Origin: Tricholomella constricta
Taxonomy: Eukaryota > Basidiomycota > Agaricomycetes > Agaricales > Lyophyllaceae
DNA length: 64,000 bases
Assembly (NCBI GenBank): GCA_013368375.1
Contig: JAACJP010000010.1
Location: forward strand, 248,001 to 312,000
Direction: 5' to 3'
How positions within the stretch are numbered: the first letter of the stretch is position 1; each line of letters opens with the position of its first letter. A program made the position numbers and the translations under genes. Under the pieces are notes generated by a model. That model was given only the letters and a program-made list of their open reading frames with translations, was not told the DNA's origin and ran no database searches. Below, one piece after another: positions 34,718 to 44,991 of this stretch.

Positions 34718-35083
34718 CCTGGTAAAAAAAGTCCTCAGTTAAAGCGAATCGGGGGCGTGTAAGGAAGGAAGCCCACTTTAGTGTGAACGAAAGATGTAAT
34801 CTCTCACCGCGGTTTCAAGCCTGGTATTCAATTTTTGTTCAACTGTATGGCAAAAACTGATCATGATAGATATCAGTGTGAGCTATTTCGTTCATAGCAA
34901 CTTGGGGCTTACTCGTAAGCTCCAACTTCGACTCTGCAACGAGTACGTCTCATTTCATACGTTAAAAGGATATGACACAATCTACACGAGCACCCACGGT
35001 CTCTTCTGACCGTCTCAGCCTGTGATGATAGTTTCCTAGTTGCTCGCGGTCAGCGAGGGGGGCAACCTTCTCGGCACGGAGTC
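34718..35083. other. Intergenic DNA left of the LTR element
   Basis: Promoter side of the lactonohydrolase gene; ends with the target-site copy GAGTC (35079-35083). No gene seen. Confidence 0.5.
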
Positions 35084-35441
35084 TGTCGCGGATCTGTGAC
35101 CGTCCCCGAATGACCGGTCCCGAGATCCCCGACACCATACATCAGACGAAGCTCGTTCCCTTATGTTCACTCTCTTGTCTCTCATACATTCCAGTCCCAG
35201 TAGTCGGTCTTCTGGCATGAACACTTCTCTCTTCTTACCTATCCCTTCTTACTGTTTCCCTTGTGATATTTGACGTGCTTACCTATCATTCCAAAGACTG
35301 AATATATAAGTAGCCACTCGTAGTATACGTACGGTAGCGATACTAGAATCCATTGGTTTTTAACCCAGTCATCTACAGTGTCCTCTTCCCTTAAAACCCC
35401 GTGTATCGAAACTCGACCCAAACAGTCACCCTTTCGCTACA
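35084..35441 (+). repeat. 5' LTR, 358 bp
   Basis: Begins TGTCGCGGATCTG and ends TTTCGCTACA. A TATATAAG box at 35303-35310 probably drives the element's transcript. Confidence 0.95.
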
Positions 35442-35560
35442 TATTTTTGACTCTTGAACAAAACCTCTCCAACTTCCAACTCTCCTAAACGCTTCGCTGG
35501 AACCACCCCGGTCTGATCAACCAGGACCCCCTACAAAGCAACAAATTTTTCGAATTGAAC

Positions 35561-38500
35561 ATGTCTACCGTACGTTATAATCTTCGTCTCCGCCCTACTG
35601 CCGTTGTTTCGACAGGTCCGGTGTCCGATTCGGGTCAATCCCCTCTCACCGAATCGTTCGCCGAAGTCAACCCTGGTTCCACCACCTCTCTTCTGGACTC
35701 CGCTGAGCTTGTTCAAGCTCCAGCGCACGCCACATCCCCTGCTAGGTCCTACAGCAGTGTGGCGCGTTCCGGCATTCCCCAGCCGCGTAGTCCTTCCCCC
35801 AGGGAAGAGAACCAGGAGACCGTCCTGCCGAGTTGGAATGATATCACCATTGAGCGGAATCGGCTAGAATGCCGATCGTGGGCTCAGTGTCGTGAAGACG
35901 AGCAACGTGAGAACGAAGCGCGCTTCAAGGCAGCAGAAGTTCTCAAGCAAGAACGCCTACGGGAACTCGGTGGCCGATGGCACACAGTTTCCAACCGGCG
36001 CCCCCGGGCGAGAAGCCTGGAGGGACCGGGACTGCTTACCAGGTCGCAAGCCGACACGGTACGCCAAGCTGAGGAGGGTATGAACCCCACCCAGTTAAAC
36101 CTGCTGCGCAGACGCGGGCAGGTTTCTAGGGTCGAAGAAGAACCCGAATCCCGCGGAGCAGGCCCCTCCAAAGGAAAGAATCCCGATCCTCGAAACTGGG
36201 GTGCTGCCGGCATCCCAGCAGAGGAATTAGACGAAGCGGCACAGCAAGCCGCGTTCGAGGAGTACGAATCTCTGCGCACAATTCCGGAGAGAAACAATTC
36301 TGTCATTGAAGAAAGACAATCAACTGCTATTAATCAGGACCTGTTAAAGGAGTTAGAAACTCTCCGAGAGGAAATTAACAGACTCCGAAAGGGCAAGGCC
36401 GCATTAAAAAAGAAGAAGAAGGAGTCGAAGCGCAAAAAGGCCGAGACTGCCAAAACACATGGCTTAATAAGACAGGAAAGAGGGGACATGCGCCCCAGCA
36501 CCCAGATAACCCCCAGCAGTTACTTGGGGGTAGCCTTCCAGAATATAAGTGACGATTCATCTTCGGCGGACTCCCCAAGCTCGGGATCGAGCGAAGGGGG
36601 CAGCTCGAGTTCAGAGAGCTCGAGCGAGGATGAGACCTCAGAAGGAAGTACTTCAGACTCGTCCTCGGAATCAGATTCGGAGAAAGACCGAACGAGGAAG
36701 AGAAAACGAACTTCAAAGAAGAAAACATCGAAGAAGGCCAGGAAAGCCAGAAAATCGAAACGAGTGACCGAGTCGAGAATTCGCCCAACCGAACCCGAGA
36801 AATATAATGGCGAGGCCGACTCTAAAGTCTTTCATCGATTTATGTTACAAAGCGAAGCATACGTAACGGATGGCATGGTTCCCCGTAATCGGCGAGTATC
36901 CGTGATCGGGTCCAACTTCCTAAAAGATAGAGCATACGATTTCTTTACTCGCGAAGTATCAAACAATCCCGAAGAATGGAAACTTCGTACCTTCTTTGAG
37001 AAGCTCTTTGATTACTGCTTTCCCGTTGACTTCCGGTCGCAGCAGCGAAAGAAACTGAAACGTTGCTATCAGAATGATCGGACTGTCAAGGAGTTCGTAT
37101 CAGAGCTAAATGAATTATTCACCTCGATAGGATTCACAGACGAGCGAGAGCGCGTCAATAAACTTTGGTACGGACTAAGAGGGGACATACAGAAAGCCCT
37201 TTGGAGGGAGCGCCTCAATCCAGAAGAATCAAAATGGAACAGCATCGTCGAGGCCGCCGAAATTCATGAAATTGCGGAGGCCGTAGACGTGGGACCTCAG
37301 CGAGCTGCGAAGAAGCCGAACCAAGTCCCGGCACAGAACACAAACGGTAGCTCTGGGCCGAGGCGCTTCCCGGCCTCTGCACAGCGGTTTGTGCCAAGGG
37401 AGCAGGCTCGGACGAGCAATTCGCGGGCTCAAGAGACGAACCCCAGACCAGGACCTGGTGGGAATAAAGCGGAGCAGCGGCCGAAGCCGCCAACGCACAA
37501 TCACGCACACAATCATGATAACCTGTCGAGGCAGAGAAAAGATGAGCTAAGAGCGCAGAACAAGTGCTTTAAATGCTTCGAAGTGGGACATACCGCTCGG
37601 AATTGTCCAGACAATAATCACGTCAGGAACCCGGGCAACAGTGGCCCACCGGGAGTGGCTAACTTCAGCCTCGAAGTGACGATGGATGAAGCGGAACGGT
37701 TGCGAGAACTTGCTGAGACCACGGAGTCAGTGGAAACGATTCACCTGGGAGTGATTGGCATCCAGGATGGAAGCTCCGAGCAGGAGACGCAACCAAGACA
37801 ATATGTCAGACGCATGGGAGATCCGCTGGCAGAACGAGCAAAGCAGGAACTCACAAAAAATCAGCCCTACCCAGGAGATAGGACTGAAAGCGCAGACGAC
37901 CCTGACGAACGTTTCTTGGTGTATCGCGTGGCTGGAGGCCGGCACTTGATCTTCGACCACATGATGGACTATGATGATGAGATCGAAGATGTCTTGATAC
38001 CGAGCGCATTTCTCGAAGACGGAAGATTTGACATCGCAGAATGGTACAGACGGCAACTAGCCAAACGACATCCGAGGACAGACGCGAACAGACAGGACGA
38101 AAGCGAACAACAGACCAGTCGTGATCCGTTAGCCCAGAGAGCGGAAGAGATCCTTCTATCAGGGTCACCCTATCCGGGAGATACCAACAGTATCGAAGAA
38201 TGGGGATCGACGCGCTTCGAGGTCTGGCGTGAGCACGAGAATGGAGAGCTGCATTCAGTCTATGATAAAGCCCTGGAGTTCCACCGAGTTGTGCCCACCG
38301 ATTGCTTGAGAAACGAACAATTCAACCTAGTGGGGTGGTATTGGAAGCAGCTCAAGCACGCGTACTGTCAAATAGACGCGGCGATGAGACCGCAATACCC
38401 ACAGCCACTAAGTGTGCAGACGCTCGAGGAAATAGACGACGGAGATGATAACCTAGAACTCATCAATTTCGTCAATGACATGATCGATGAAGGACAGATG

Positions 38501-41500
38501 GCAGAAACAATTACACTTACAGAGAATGAACACGGCTACCACGTCGTGGAACTTTTTGGGCAACAAATCCGACCTGGCACGTTACCCGCCATACAACGAA
38601 ACACTGCCGTCACGAAAGATGCCAGCCGAACAATCCCAAAACCGATCGTAGTAGTGGTGACCATCAATGGCCATCCAGCGCGCGCCCTGATTGATTCGGG
38701 TTCCCTTGGAGACTTCATGTCCAGTACCCTGGCAGAACAGCTTGCAGTAACAAAAATTCAGCTGGACACGCCGTTACAAGTGCAATTAGCAGTACAGGGA
38801 TCCCGTTCGAAGGTCAAATATGGAGGGCGGGCACGCTTTACATACCAAGACATTGACGAAGAACGGTACTTCGATATCATCAACATATCCAGTTACGACC
38901 TAATACTGGGTACCCCGTTCCTATTCCAACACAAAGTTACCTTTGGAATTAATCCGCCGAGGGTAGTCATCGGCACACCCATTGCAGTGCCATTACAAGG
39001 AATAGGACTAGTGAAGTTGGCGTCGAGAGCAATGGGGCTTTACGAAGCGAATCTCGACACCGTACGGGACGAGTTGATGGCATATGCCGACTCATTGTGT
39101 TGTGAGGACATCTCGCAAATGGAGTTCCCGCCCCTACGGGTGATCAACCACCGAATCCCGCTTATCGACGAAAATTTGGTGAGTCCATGGAGACCTTCAA
39201 AATGCCCAGAACCGCTCAGATCACAGTGGAACGAAAAGCGGGACGCGTACCTGAAGACAGGGCGATGGGAGATCTCCACGGCAGCTAGTACGGCACCAAT
39301 GATGTTCATATACAAACCAGGGACTCGACTTCTCAGGTCAGTGTATGATTTGCGGCACAGGAACGCGAATACTAAGAAACTCGCTTCTCCACTCCCAGCG
39401 ATGGACGGGGTCCTCCGCCGAGCAGCCGCACACCGGTACATGTCAGCGCTCGACATATTACATGCCTTCGACTGTGTCCGAATTGAACCCGAGGATGTCT
39501 GGAAGACAGCGTGCAGCACTCCTGATGGCAATATGGTAAGCCATGTCGTCCAAATGGGAGACTGTAATGCGCCCGCAACCTACCAGGCATTAATGAACCA
39601 CATTTTCTCGCCCTATATAGGACGGTTCCTCGACATTTATCTTGACGATATAATTATTTATTCGGACTCCCTATCCAAACATGTAGAACATGTCAAATGC
39701 GTAATAGATATTCTTCGCAAAGAGAAATTCTACCTGAACAAATCGAAGTTACAATTCCTCTGTCCGGAACTTCACATTCTCGGGCGAGTTATTGATAAAG
39801 ATGGCATACGAATGGACCCACACAAAGTGGATACGTTAGTGAATTGGAAAACACCGACTAATCGAGACCTACTGCGAGGATTCCTGGGGGTCGCCGGTTT
39901 CTTGGCAGATGACATAGACCGCGTTAGGATACCGATGGGAATCTTACATGCAGTTACGGGGGATACTGTCCCTTTCAGGTGGGACTACACTCTCCAAAGG
40001 GCCTTTGAAGATGTAAAGAGACTCGCAGTCGTCTGCAAGGGGCACTACCGAAAACCATTAGAATACGGTCAAGAGAAGGAACCGATCAACATGGTCACCG
40101 ACGGCTGCATGACGGGCATAGCTGGAGTGATCAGCCAGGGCGAGGAATGGCGAACCGGGAAGGTTGCCGCCTTCTTCTCAGCGAAACTGAATTCTGCGCA
40201 ACAGAATTATGCCGTCCATGAGATAGAGATGCTCGCTGGAGTAGAAACCATGCTCCGGCATCGGGACATCTTACAGGGCGTACCTTTCCGATGGTTCACA
40301 GACCACAGAGCTCTCATACACTTGCTCAAGCAAAAAAATCTCTCAGGTCGGCAAGCGCGATGGATCGAGAAGGTCTCAGAATTTGAATTTGAGGTTGTGT
40401 ACGTGCCCGGAGTGGACAATATCCTGAGTGACGCATTGTCCCGTATCTACTCCAACGACGGACCGGGAACGGTTCGAGCAAGGAGTGAGTATACATATCA
40501 CGATATTATCGATAACGACAACATAGGCACTCACCTTATTTCGATGCCCCTCCTGGTTGGTTTGGAGGGCGAGATGGCAGCGGCCCTCCCACTCCCACCA
40601 TCACAAAAGGCATCGACAGCAGTGACAAATCGTCCTGAAACAAGCAGAGAATTTGCAGCCAGGATGAAAGGGCACGTGAAGATAGTTGGGCCGCGGAAGT
40701 TGATCGAACCAGCTCAGGATCAGGTGCATACACAGCAGCCAAGTACGGACAAGTTCCAGGAACACTCGGAAGAGGAAAACGAAACATTGTCCGCAACCTT
40801 AGTTGACGTTGTGAACAACGCGAATCTGGGCCTAGACCTAAAAGCAGCCATCAGAAACAGATATGACGAAGACCAAAGCTTTGCCCCAATCGTCGACCGA
40901 CCTAAAGAGTTTCGAAACTTCGAGGCCCGGGACGGACTAGTGTTCCTTGTGCTCGACGGGAGGAAATTATTGTGTATCCCAAATATCCTGGTGAATGGGC
41001 GCAGCGCTCGAGAGATAATAATTGCCGAGGCCCACTCACTACTTGCCCATTTGGGCGCAAGGAAAACAGTCACATACCTCCGAGATCACGTATGGTGGAA
41101 AGACATGATCAGGGATGTGAACGCCTACTGTGAAACATGCCGAACCTGCAAATGCAGTAAGCCGAGCAACCAAAAGCCGTATGGACTCCTGAACCCTCTC
41201 GCCGTCCCTACAAGGCCGTGGGAGGCCATCGGTATTGATTTTGTAGGCCCGCTGCCTGAATCTAGTAACAGGGATGCGGCCTACGACTCAATTACTGTAG
41301 TAATTGACCTACTCACCGCGATGGTACATTTGATTCCGAGTCGAACGAACTACACCGCGAAACAAGTTGCCGAGCTCGTCTTCGCCGAAATCTACAAACT
41401 ACATGGTTTACCCAGGGCTATAATTAGTGATCGAGACCCCCTTTTTACGAGCGCGTTCTGGAGGCACTTACACGGACTTATTGGAACATCGCTGCGAATG

Positions 41501-43612
41501 TCGAGCGCATATCACCCTGAATCGGATGGGTCGACGGAGCGCGCGAATCGAACGGTCACACAAATGTTACGCCAATGTATCGGCCCTACACAAAAGGATT
41601 GGGTCAACAAGCTCCCCGCGATCGAGTTTGCAATCAATTTGTCCCGGTCAGAAAGCACTGGCTACGCACCATTCTTTCTCAATTCAGGACGAATGCCTCG
41701 GAGCTTCATTTGGGATAACCCCGGGAGCACCGAATATCCGGGAGTGAGAACATTCGCGCAGCGACTAAAGAATGCCATAATGGCAGCACACGACAGCATC
41801 ATTGCGGCAAGGGTCAAGCATGTACGCACTGCGAACAGGAAGCGACAGCTCGCACCATTCGAAAACAACGACCTGGTGTACCTATCAACGAAGAATATTT
41901 CCCTAATGAATAAGGCACTTACCAGAAAGATGGCCCCGAAATTCATCGGGCCCTACCGGATCGTTAAAAATTTTGGCAACAATTCGTTCATGCTAGACAT
42001 TCCTGCTTCCCTCAAGCGAAGAGGAATACACGATGTTTACCACGCATCTTTGCTCAAGCCGCACGTGCCCAGCGATGACCGACTCTTCCCAGGACGATTG
42101 CATAATCAAGTCGCGTCGGATTTCGAAAATCCTGGACAGGAATGGGCCGTCCACACCATCCTCGCGCACACTGGTGCCAACACAAGCGCGATATTCCAAG
42201 TTGAATGGAAGTCGGGGGATGTCACTTGGCTTCCCTACCATTCGATCGCTCACCTTGACGCGCTAAAAGCGTACCTGGACCTCCTTGGAGCAAGCAACAT
42301 TTCTGATTTGCGCGAGCAGCATGTCGAAGTCCCACCGGAAGACCCTCAAGTCGCCCTCGCCAGCGTGCATGTCCTGATGAGGAATGACTCCAGGAATAGC
42401 GATCTCCCCATGACCGGGCAGGACGAGTCGTCGGAGCCCATTGACAGACCGGCCTCCATGCAAGAAGCACGAGAGGAATGGTTCGCAAATGTATATCTTA
42501 CATCGGCACTGAACAAAATCAGTCTCAGTCAACCCCACGACGCAAATACCTTCCCATCCCAACCTCGTCGCAAAGCTAGACCCATTCCAATCGTCATGTC
42601 AAACGGCACTGTCAGATCCTCCGTCCTCCGCTTCTTCCGCCTCGATGCCCGCGGTAACGTCGAACTCACCACCGAGCGCGGACGCGTTCTTGGTGTGATG
42701 ACCGCCAACCATCTCCGCCTCATCATGCAAACCGACGCAAAGGTTAGAGTGGGCAAGAATCCCATTCCCCCCATCGGCTACGAGGCCGTGGCCGCGCGAT
42801 ACAATGCCGAGCCGGACGTCGAGTCGGAATTCTGTACCTATGACAGAGGAGATTGGTATGTCCCGGCCAAAATCGCCCCCTCCTTCCTTGAACTCGCGAT
42901 TCCCCCCGACAATCTTTTACGTGAAGTGGAGCTTCGTCAGAAGATCATCGAACTCGAAAGCGAGATCGTTACCCTCAAGACGCAGGCCAGGAAGCACGCG
43001 GAGGATGCTCAGCGTCAGCAGAACGCCAAAAACCTGCGCCTCGCGCGCAAACAGGTGGGCCTTCCCGCGAGTAGCTTCAACGACGATCGCGGTTTCGGCC
43101 GCGGCCGTGGCCGTGCCAGAGGGCGCGGGGGCGGGGGCGGCAGCCACTCCTTCCATGACTGCAACACCCAATCCTGGCACAATCGCATGGACAGCCCTGC
43201 GCCGTCCAGGCGCAGATCACCCAGCCCCGGGCACTCCCTCAGCCGCGCTCACAGGTCGCGCCCATATTCCCCACCCCCCCGCTCCACTCACCGCCATCAA
43301 CGCTCGCCGTCACGCTCGATCATGCGGGCCATGTCGCCCCACTTCATGGACATCGACGATGAGGACGGCCTGGAGGAGATTGGCATGGAGGAGGAGGACG
43401 GCGACGACGGGAACGACGAGCTCGCCCCCGTCCACGCGAGCGCACTCATGACCGACACCGTGGACGAGGGTACACTCCTGGCCACTGCCACCCCTGGCGA
43501 CGCCGCCGAAGCCACTGCTGATGCCGCGACTGAAGCCGCCGTCCCGACCACGACCCCTGAAGGCCTAGTCTCAGCCACGGGCGACGCAGCCCCCGAACCC
43601 CCCAAAGTCTAG
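35561..43612 (+). CDS. Gag-Pol polyprotein of the LTR retrotransposon
   Basis: 2,683 residues from ATG 35561 (MSTVRYNLRLRPTAV), no frameshift. Gag region with coiled coil and Ser-rich segments; capsid-like part near residues 410-600; CCHC knuckle CFKCFEVGHTARNCP at about 669. Residues about 754-845 and 855-955 are two related copies (DPLAERAKQEL / DPLAQRAEEIL...PYPGD...WY..QL). Protease DSG in ALIDSGS near 1045. RT with YLDDIIIYS near 1360. RNase H TDGCMTG near 1513. Integrase HHCC zinc module (HSLLAHLG...CETCRTC, about 1823-1860) and DDE: IDFVGPLPE (about 1892), ISDRDPLF (about 1956), ESDGSTERANRT (about 1990). A degenerate chromo-like segment (FQVEWKSGDVTWLPY, about 2215) follows. The last 440 or so residues are an added tail: a coiled coil (ELRQKIIELESEIVTLKTQ), RGRGRARGRGGGGG, Arg-Ser/Pro repeats, then an acidic end. 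Confidence 0.95.
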   Translation: MSTVRYNLRLRPTAVVSTGPVSDSGQSPLTESFAEVNPGSTTSLLDSAELVQAPAHATSPARSYSSVARSGIPQPRSPSPREENQETVLPSWNDITIERNRLECRSWAQCREDEQRENEARFKAAEVLKQERLRELGGRWHTVSNRRPRARSLEGPGLLTRSQADTVRQAEEGMNPTQLNLLRRRGQVSRVEEEPESRGAGPSKGKNPDPRNWGAAGIPAEELDEAAQQAAFEEYESLRTIPERNNSVIEERQSTAINQDLLKELETLREEINRLRKGKAALKKKKKESKRKKAETAKTHGLIRQERGDMRPSTQITPSSYLGVAFQNISDDSSSADSPSSGSSEGGSSSSESSSEDETSEGSTSDSSSESDSEKDRTRKRKRTSKKKTSKKARKARKSKRVTESRIRPTEPEKYNGEADSKVFHRFMLQSEAYVTDGMVPRNRRVSVIGSNFLKDRAYDFFTREVSNNPEEWKLRTFFEKLFDYCFPVDFRSQQRKKLKRCYQNDRTVKEFVSELNELFTSIGFTDERERVNKLWYGLRGDIQKALWRERLNPEESKWNSIVEAAEIHEIAEAVDVGPQRAAKKPNQVPAQNTNGSSGPRRFPASAQRFVPREQARTSNSRAQETNPRPGPGGNKAEQRPKPPTHNHAHNHDNLSRQRKDELRAQNKCFKCFEVGHTARNCPDNNHVRNPGNSGPPGVANFSLEVTMDEAERLRELAETTESVETIHLGVIGIQDGSSEQETQPRQYVRRMGDPLAERAKQELTKNQPYPGDRTESADDPDERFLVYRVAGGRHLIFDHMMDYDDEIEDVLIPSAFLEDGRFDIAEWYRRQLAKRHPRTDANRQDESEQQTSRDPLAQRAEEILLSGSPYPGDTNSIEEWGSTRFEVWREHENGELHSVYDKALEFHRVVPTDCLRNEQFNLVGWYWKQLKHAYCQIDAAMRPQYPQPLSVQTLEEIDDGDDNLELINFVNDMIDEGQMAETITLTENEHGYHVVELFGQQIRPGTLPAIQRNTAVTKDASRTIPKPIVVVVTINGHPARALIDSGSLGDFMSSTLAEQLAVTKIQLDTPLQVQLAVQGSRSKVKYGGRARFTYQDIDEERYFDIINISSYDLILGTPFLFQHKVTFGINPPRVVIGTPIAVPLQGIGLVKLASRAMGLYEANLDTVRDELMAYADSLCCEDISQMEFPPLRVINHRIPLIDENLVSPWRPSKCPEPLRSQWNEKRDAYLKTGRWEISTAASTAPMMFIYKPGTRLLRSVYDLRHRNANTKKLASPLPAMDGVLRRAAAHRYMSALDILHAFDCVRIEPEDVWKTACSTPDGNMVSHVVQMGDCNAPATYQALMNHIFSPYIGRFLDIYLDDIIIYSDSLSKHVEHVKCVIDILRKEKFYLNKSKLQFLCPELHILGRVIDKDGIRMDPHKVDTLVNWKTPTNRDLLRGFLGVAGFLADDIDRVRIPMGILHAVTGDTVPFRWDYTLQRAFEDVKRLAVVCKGHYRKPLEYGQEKEPINMVTDGCMTGIAGVISQGEEWRTGKVAAFFSAKLNSAQQNYAVHEIEMLAGVETMLRHRDILQGVPFRWFTDHRALIHLLKQKNLSGRQARWIEKVSEFEFEVVYVPGVDNILSDALSRIYSNDGPGTVRARSEYTYHDIIDNDNIGTHLISMPLLVGLEGEMAAALPLPPSQKASTAVTNRPETSREFAARMKGHVKIVGPRKLIEPAQDQVHTQQPSTDKFQEHSEEENETLSATLVDVVNNANLGLDLKAAIRNRYDEDQSFAPIVDRPKEFRNFEARDGLVFLVLDGRKLLCIPNILVNGRSAREIIIAEAHSLLAHLGARKTVTYLRDHVWWKDMIRDVNAYCETCRTCKCSKPSNQKPYGLLNPLAVPTRPWEAIGIDFVGPLPESSNRDAAYDSITVVIDLLTAMVHLIPSRTNYTAKQVAELVFAEIYKLHGLPRAIISDRDPLFTSAFWRHLHGLIGTSLRMSSAYHPESDGSTERANRTVTQMLRQCIGPTQKDWVNKLPAIEFAINLSRSESTGYAPFFLNSGRMPRSFIWDNPGSTEYPGVRTFAQRLKNAIMAAHDSIIAARVKHVRTANRKRQLAPFENNDLVYLSTKNISLMNKALTRKMAPKFIGPYRIVKNFGNNSFMLDIPASLKRRGIHDVYHASLLKPHVPSDDRLFPGRLHNQVASDFENPGQEWAVHTILAHTGANTSAIFQVEWKSGDVTWLPYHSIAHLDALKAYLDLLGASNISDLREQHVEVPPEDPQVALASVHVLMRNDSRNSDLPMTGQDESSEPIDRPASMQEAREEWFANVYLTSALNKISLSQPHDANTFPSQPRRKARPIPIVMSNGTVRSSVLRFFRLDARGNVELTTERGRVLGVMTANHLRLIMQTDAKVRVGKNPIPPIGYEAVAARYNAEPDVESEFCTYDRGDWYVPAKIAPSFLELAIPPDNLLREVELRQKIIELESEIVTLKTQARKHAEDAQRQQNAKNLRLARKQVGLPASSFNDDRGFGRGRGRARGRGGGGGSHSFHDCNTQSWHNRMDSPAPSRRRSPSPGHSLSRAHRSRPYSPPPRSTHRHQRSPSRSIMRAMSPHFMDIDDEDGLEEIGMEEEDGDDGNDELAPVHASALMTDTVDEGTLLATATPGDAAEATADAATEAAVPTTTPEGLVSATGDAAPEPPKV

Positions 43613-43650
43613 AAGCGATTACCACGACGCGCCAATCGCTGGAGGGCGTA

Positions 43651-44008
43651 TGTCGCGGATCTGTGACCGTCCCCGAATGACCGGTCCCGAGATCCCCGAC
43701 ACCATACATCAGACGAAGCTCGTTCCCTTATGTTCACTCTCTTGTCTCTCATACATTCCAGTCCCAGTAGTCGGTCTTCTGGCATGAACACTTCTCTCTT
43801 CTTACCTATCCCTTCTTACTGTTTCCCTTGTGATATTTGACGTGCTTACCTATCATTCCAAAGACTGAATATATAAGTAGCCACTCGTAGTATACGTACG
43901 GTAGCGATACTAGAATCCATTGGTTTTTAACCCAGTCATCTACAGTGTCCTCTTCCCTTAAAACCCCGTGTATCGAAACTCGACCCAAACAGTCACCCTT
44001 TCGCTACA
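43651..44008 (+). repeat. 3' LTR, 358 bp
   Basis: Same sequence as 35084-35441; followed by the GAGTC duplication. TATA box equivalent at about 43870-43877. Confidence 0.95.
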
Positions 44009-44991
44009 GAGTCGGCCTTTATTAAACATCCGACCTTGGTCCGATCAAGGAGGCTTGTCCTCCTCCAAATCTCTCACTATCTTTTGTGAACGCAGAGTAT
44101 CACTGGACAGCTTAATATTAGGGTCTATGCTAGCAGGTGATCTCTGAATGCGCATGGACCATTCCTTACATGTTTCCATTTGCAAACACAGGCATTTCGT
44201 GTCACAACTGTGCACACTGCAGACCTCCTCATCGTCGGAACAACTGTCTGATTTCTCCAATTGGGCCTAGATTTCAATCTGCCAGGGTGCCATCTCTCCA
44301 TCACGCCCAGGTAAAATGACCAAGGGTAGATAGGATGCGAGAAAATCTGGCCTGCATGTGCGTCTTCACTCTCAATTCAGTTTGCGCAACCTGATGGCCA
44401 GAAGCCGCTCAGGTTCCAGAACAAGGTCAGGAAGCTGTGTAAAGCTCTAAATACAGCCTTCTTATCTCCAAATGCAGGGTCACGGCGTACAAGGATCAGT
44501 GGAGTTGGGCTTGGACCGCCGGTATGGACATCAGGGCGACCTGAGTAAAGGTGACAACGTTTTTTTGCAACGTGAGCTGAGCTTTTCATCACGCCCGAAA
44601 AGTCTCCCATAAAGACCTTGACAGAAACGGGGGCGGACTTTACCGGCGACCCGGTTTGCGAGTCGCAAGAAAGTTAAACGCCTTTTTTTCCGGAACCCAT
44701 TGGACCTTCTGTAGGAACAAGACCAGAACATGGTCTGCCATATCAAGCCACCCGCGAGACTGGAGCAGCGATCCCGGAACGAATCTGCCCTTGAAAAAAC
44801 TTAAGTCCGCCCGCCTGCCCTACTTATATCTTCCGCTGCGTGGGATTCCCGCAAAATACCACACTGCAAGGGTTGCCCTCTTTTGTCACGTCTCCTGCGC
44901 CTGAGGACCAAGGACGGATTTTTCCCCTGTATCAAGGCTATTTCACCATTTACTCCACTAATCTGGACCGCGCTTCTACCGATGCCTATCC
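44009..44991. other. Intergenic region between LTR element and desaturase
   Basis: About 980 bases. Short minus-strand frames (e.g. 44260 to 44045, Cys-containing) have no recognised domain. No gene supported; the right part should hold the desaturase promoter. Confidence 0.4.

Larger units (their letters stand above)
35084..44008 (+). mobile_element. Complete Ty3/gypsy-class LTR retrotransposon
   Basis: 8,925 bp with two 358-bp LTRs (TG...CA ends) that are identical by eye, a 5-bp target duplication GAGTC (35079-35083 and 44009-44013) and one open Gag-Pol frame. Domain order protease - RT - RNase H - integrase defines the Ty3/gypsy class; a chromo-like segment after the integrase suggests a chromovirus-related lineage. 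Identical LTRs and an intact frame indicate a recent insertion. I could not identify the primer-binding site: the bases after the left LTR match no tRNA end that I recognise. A short purine-rich stretch (GGAGGG) lies just before the right LTR. Confidence 0.96.
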
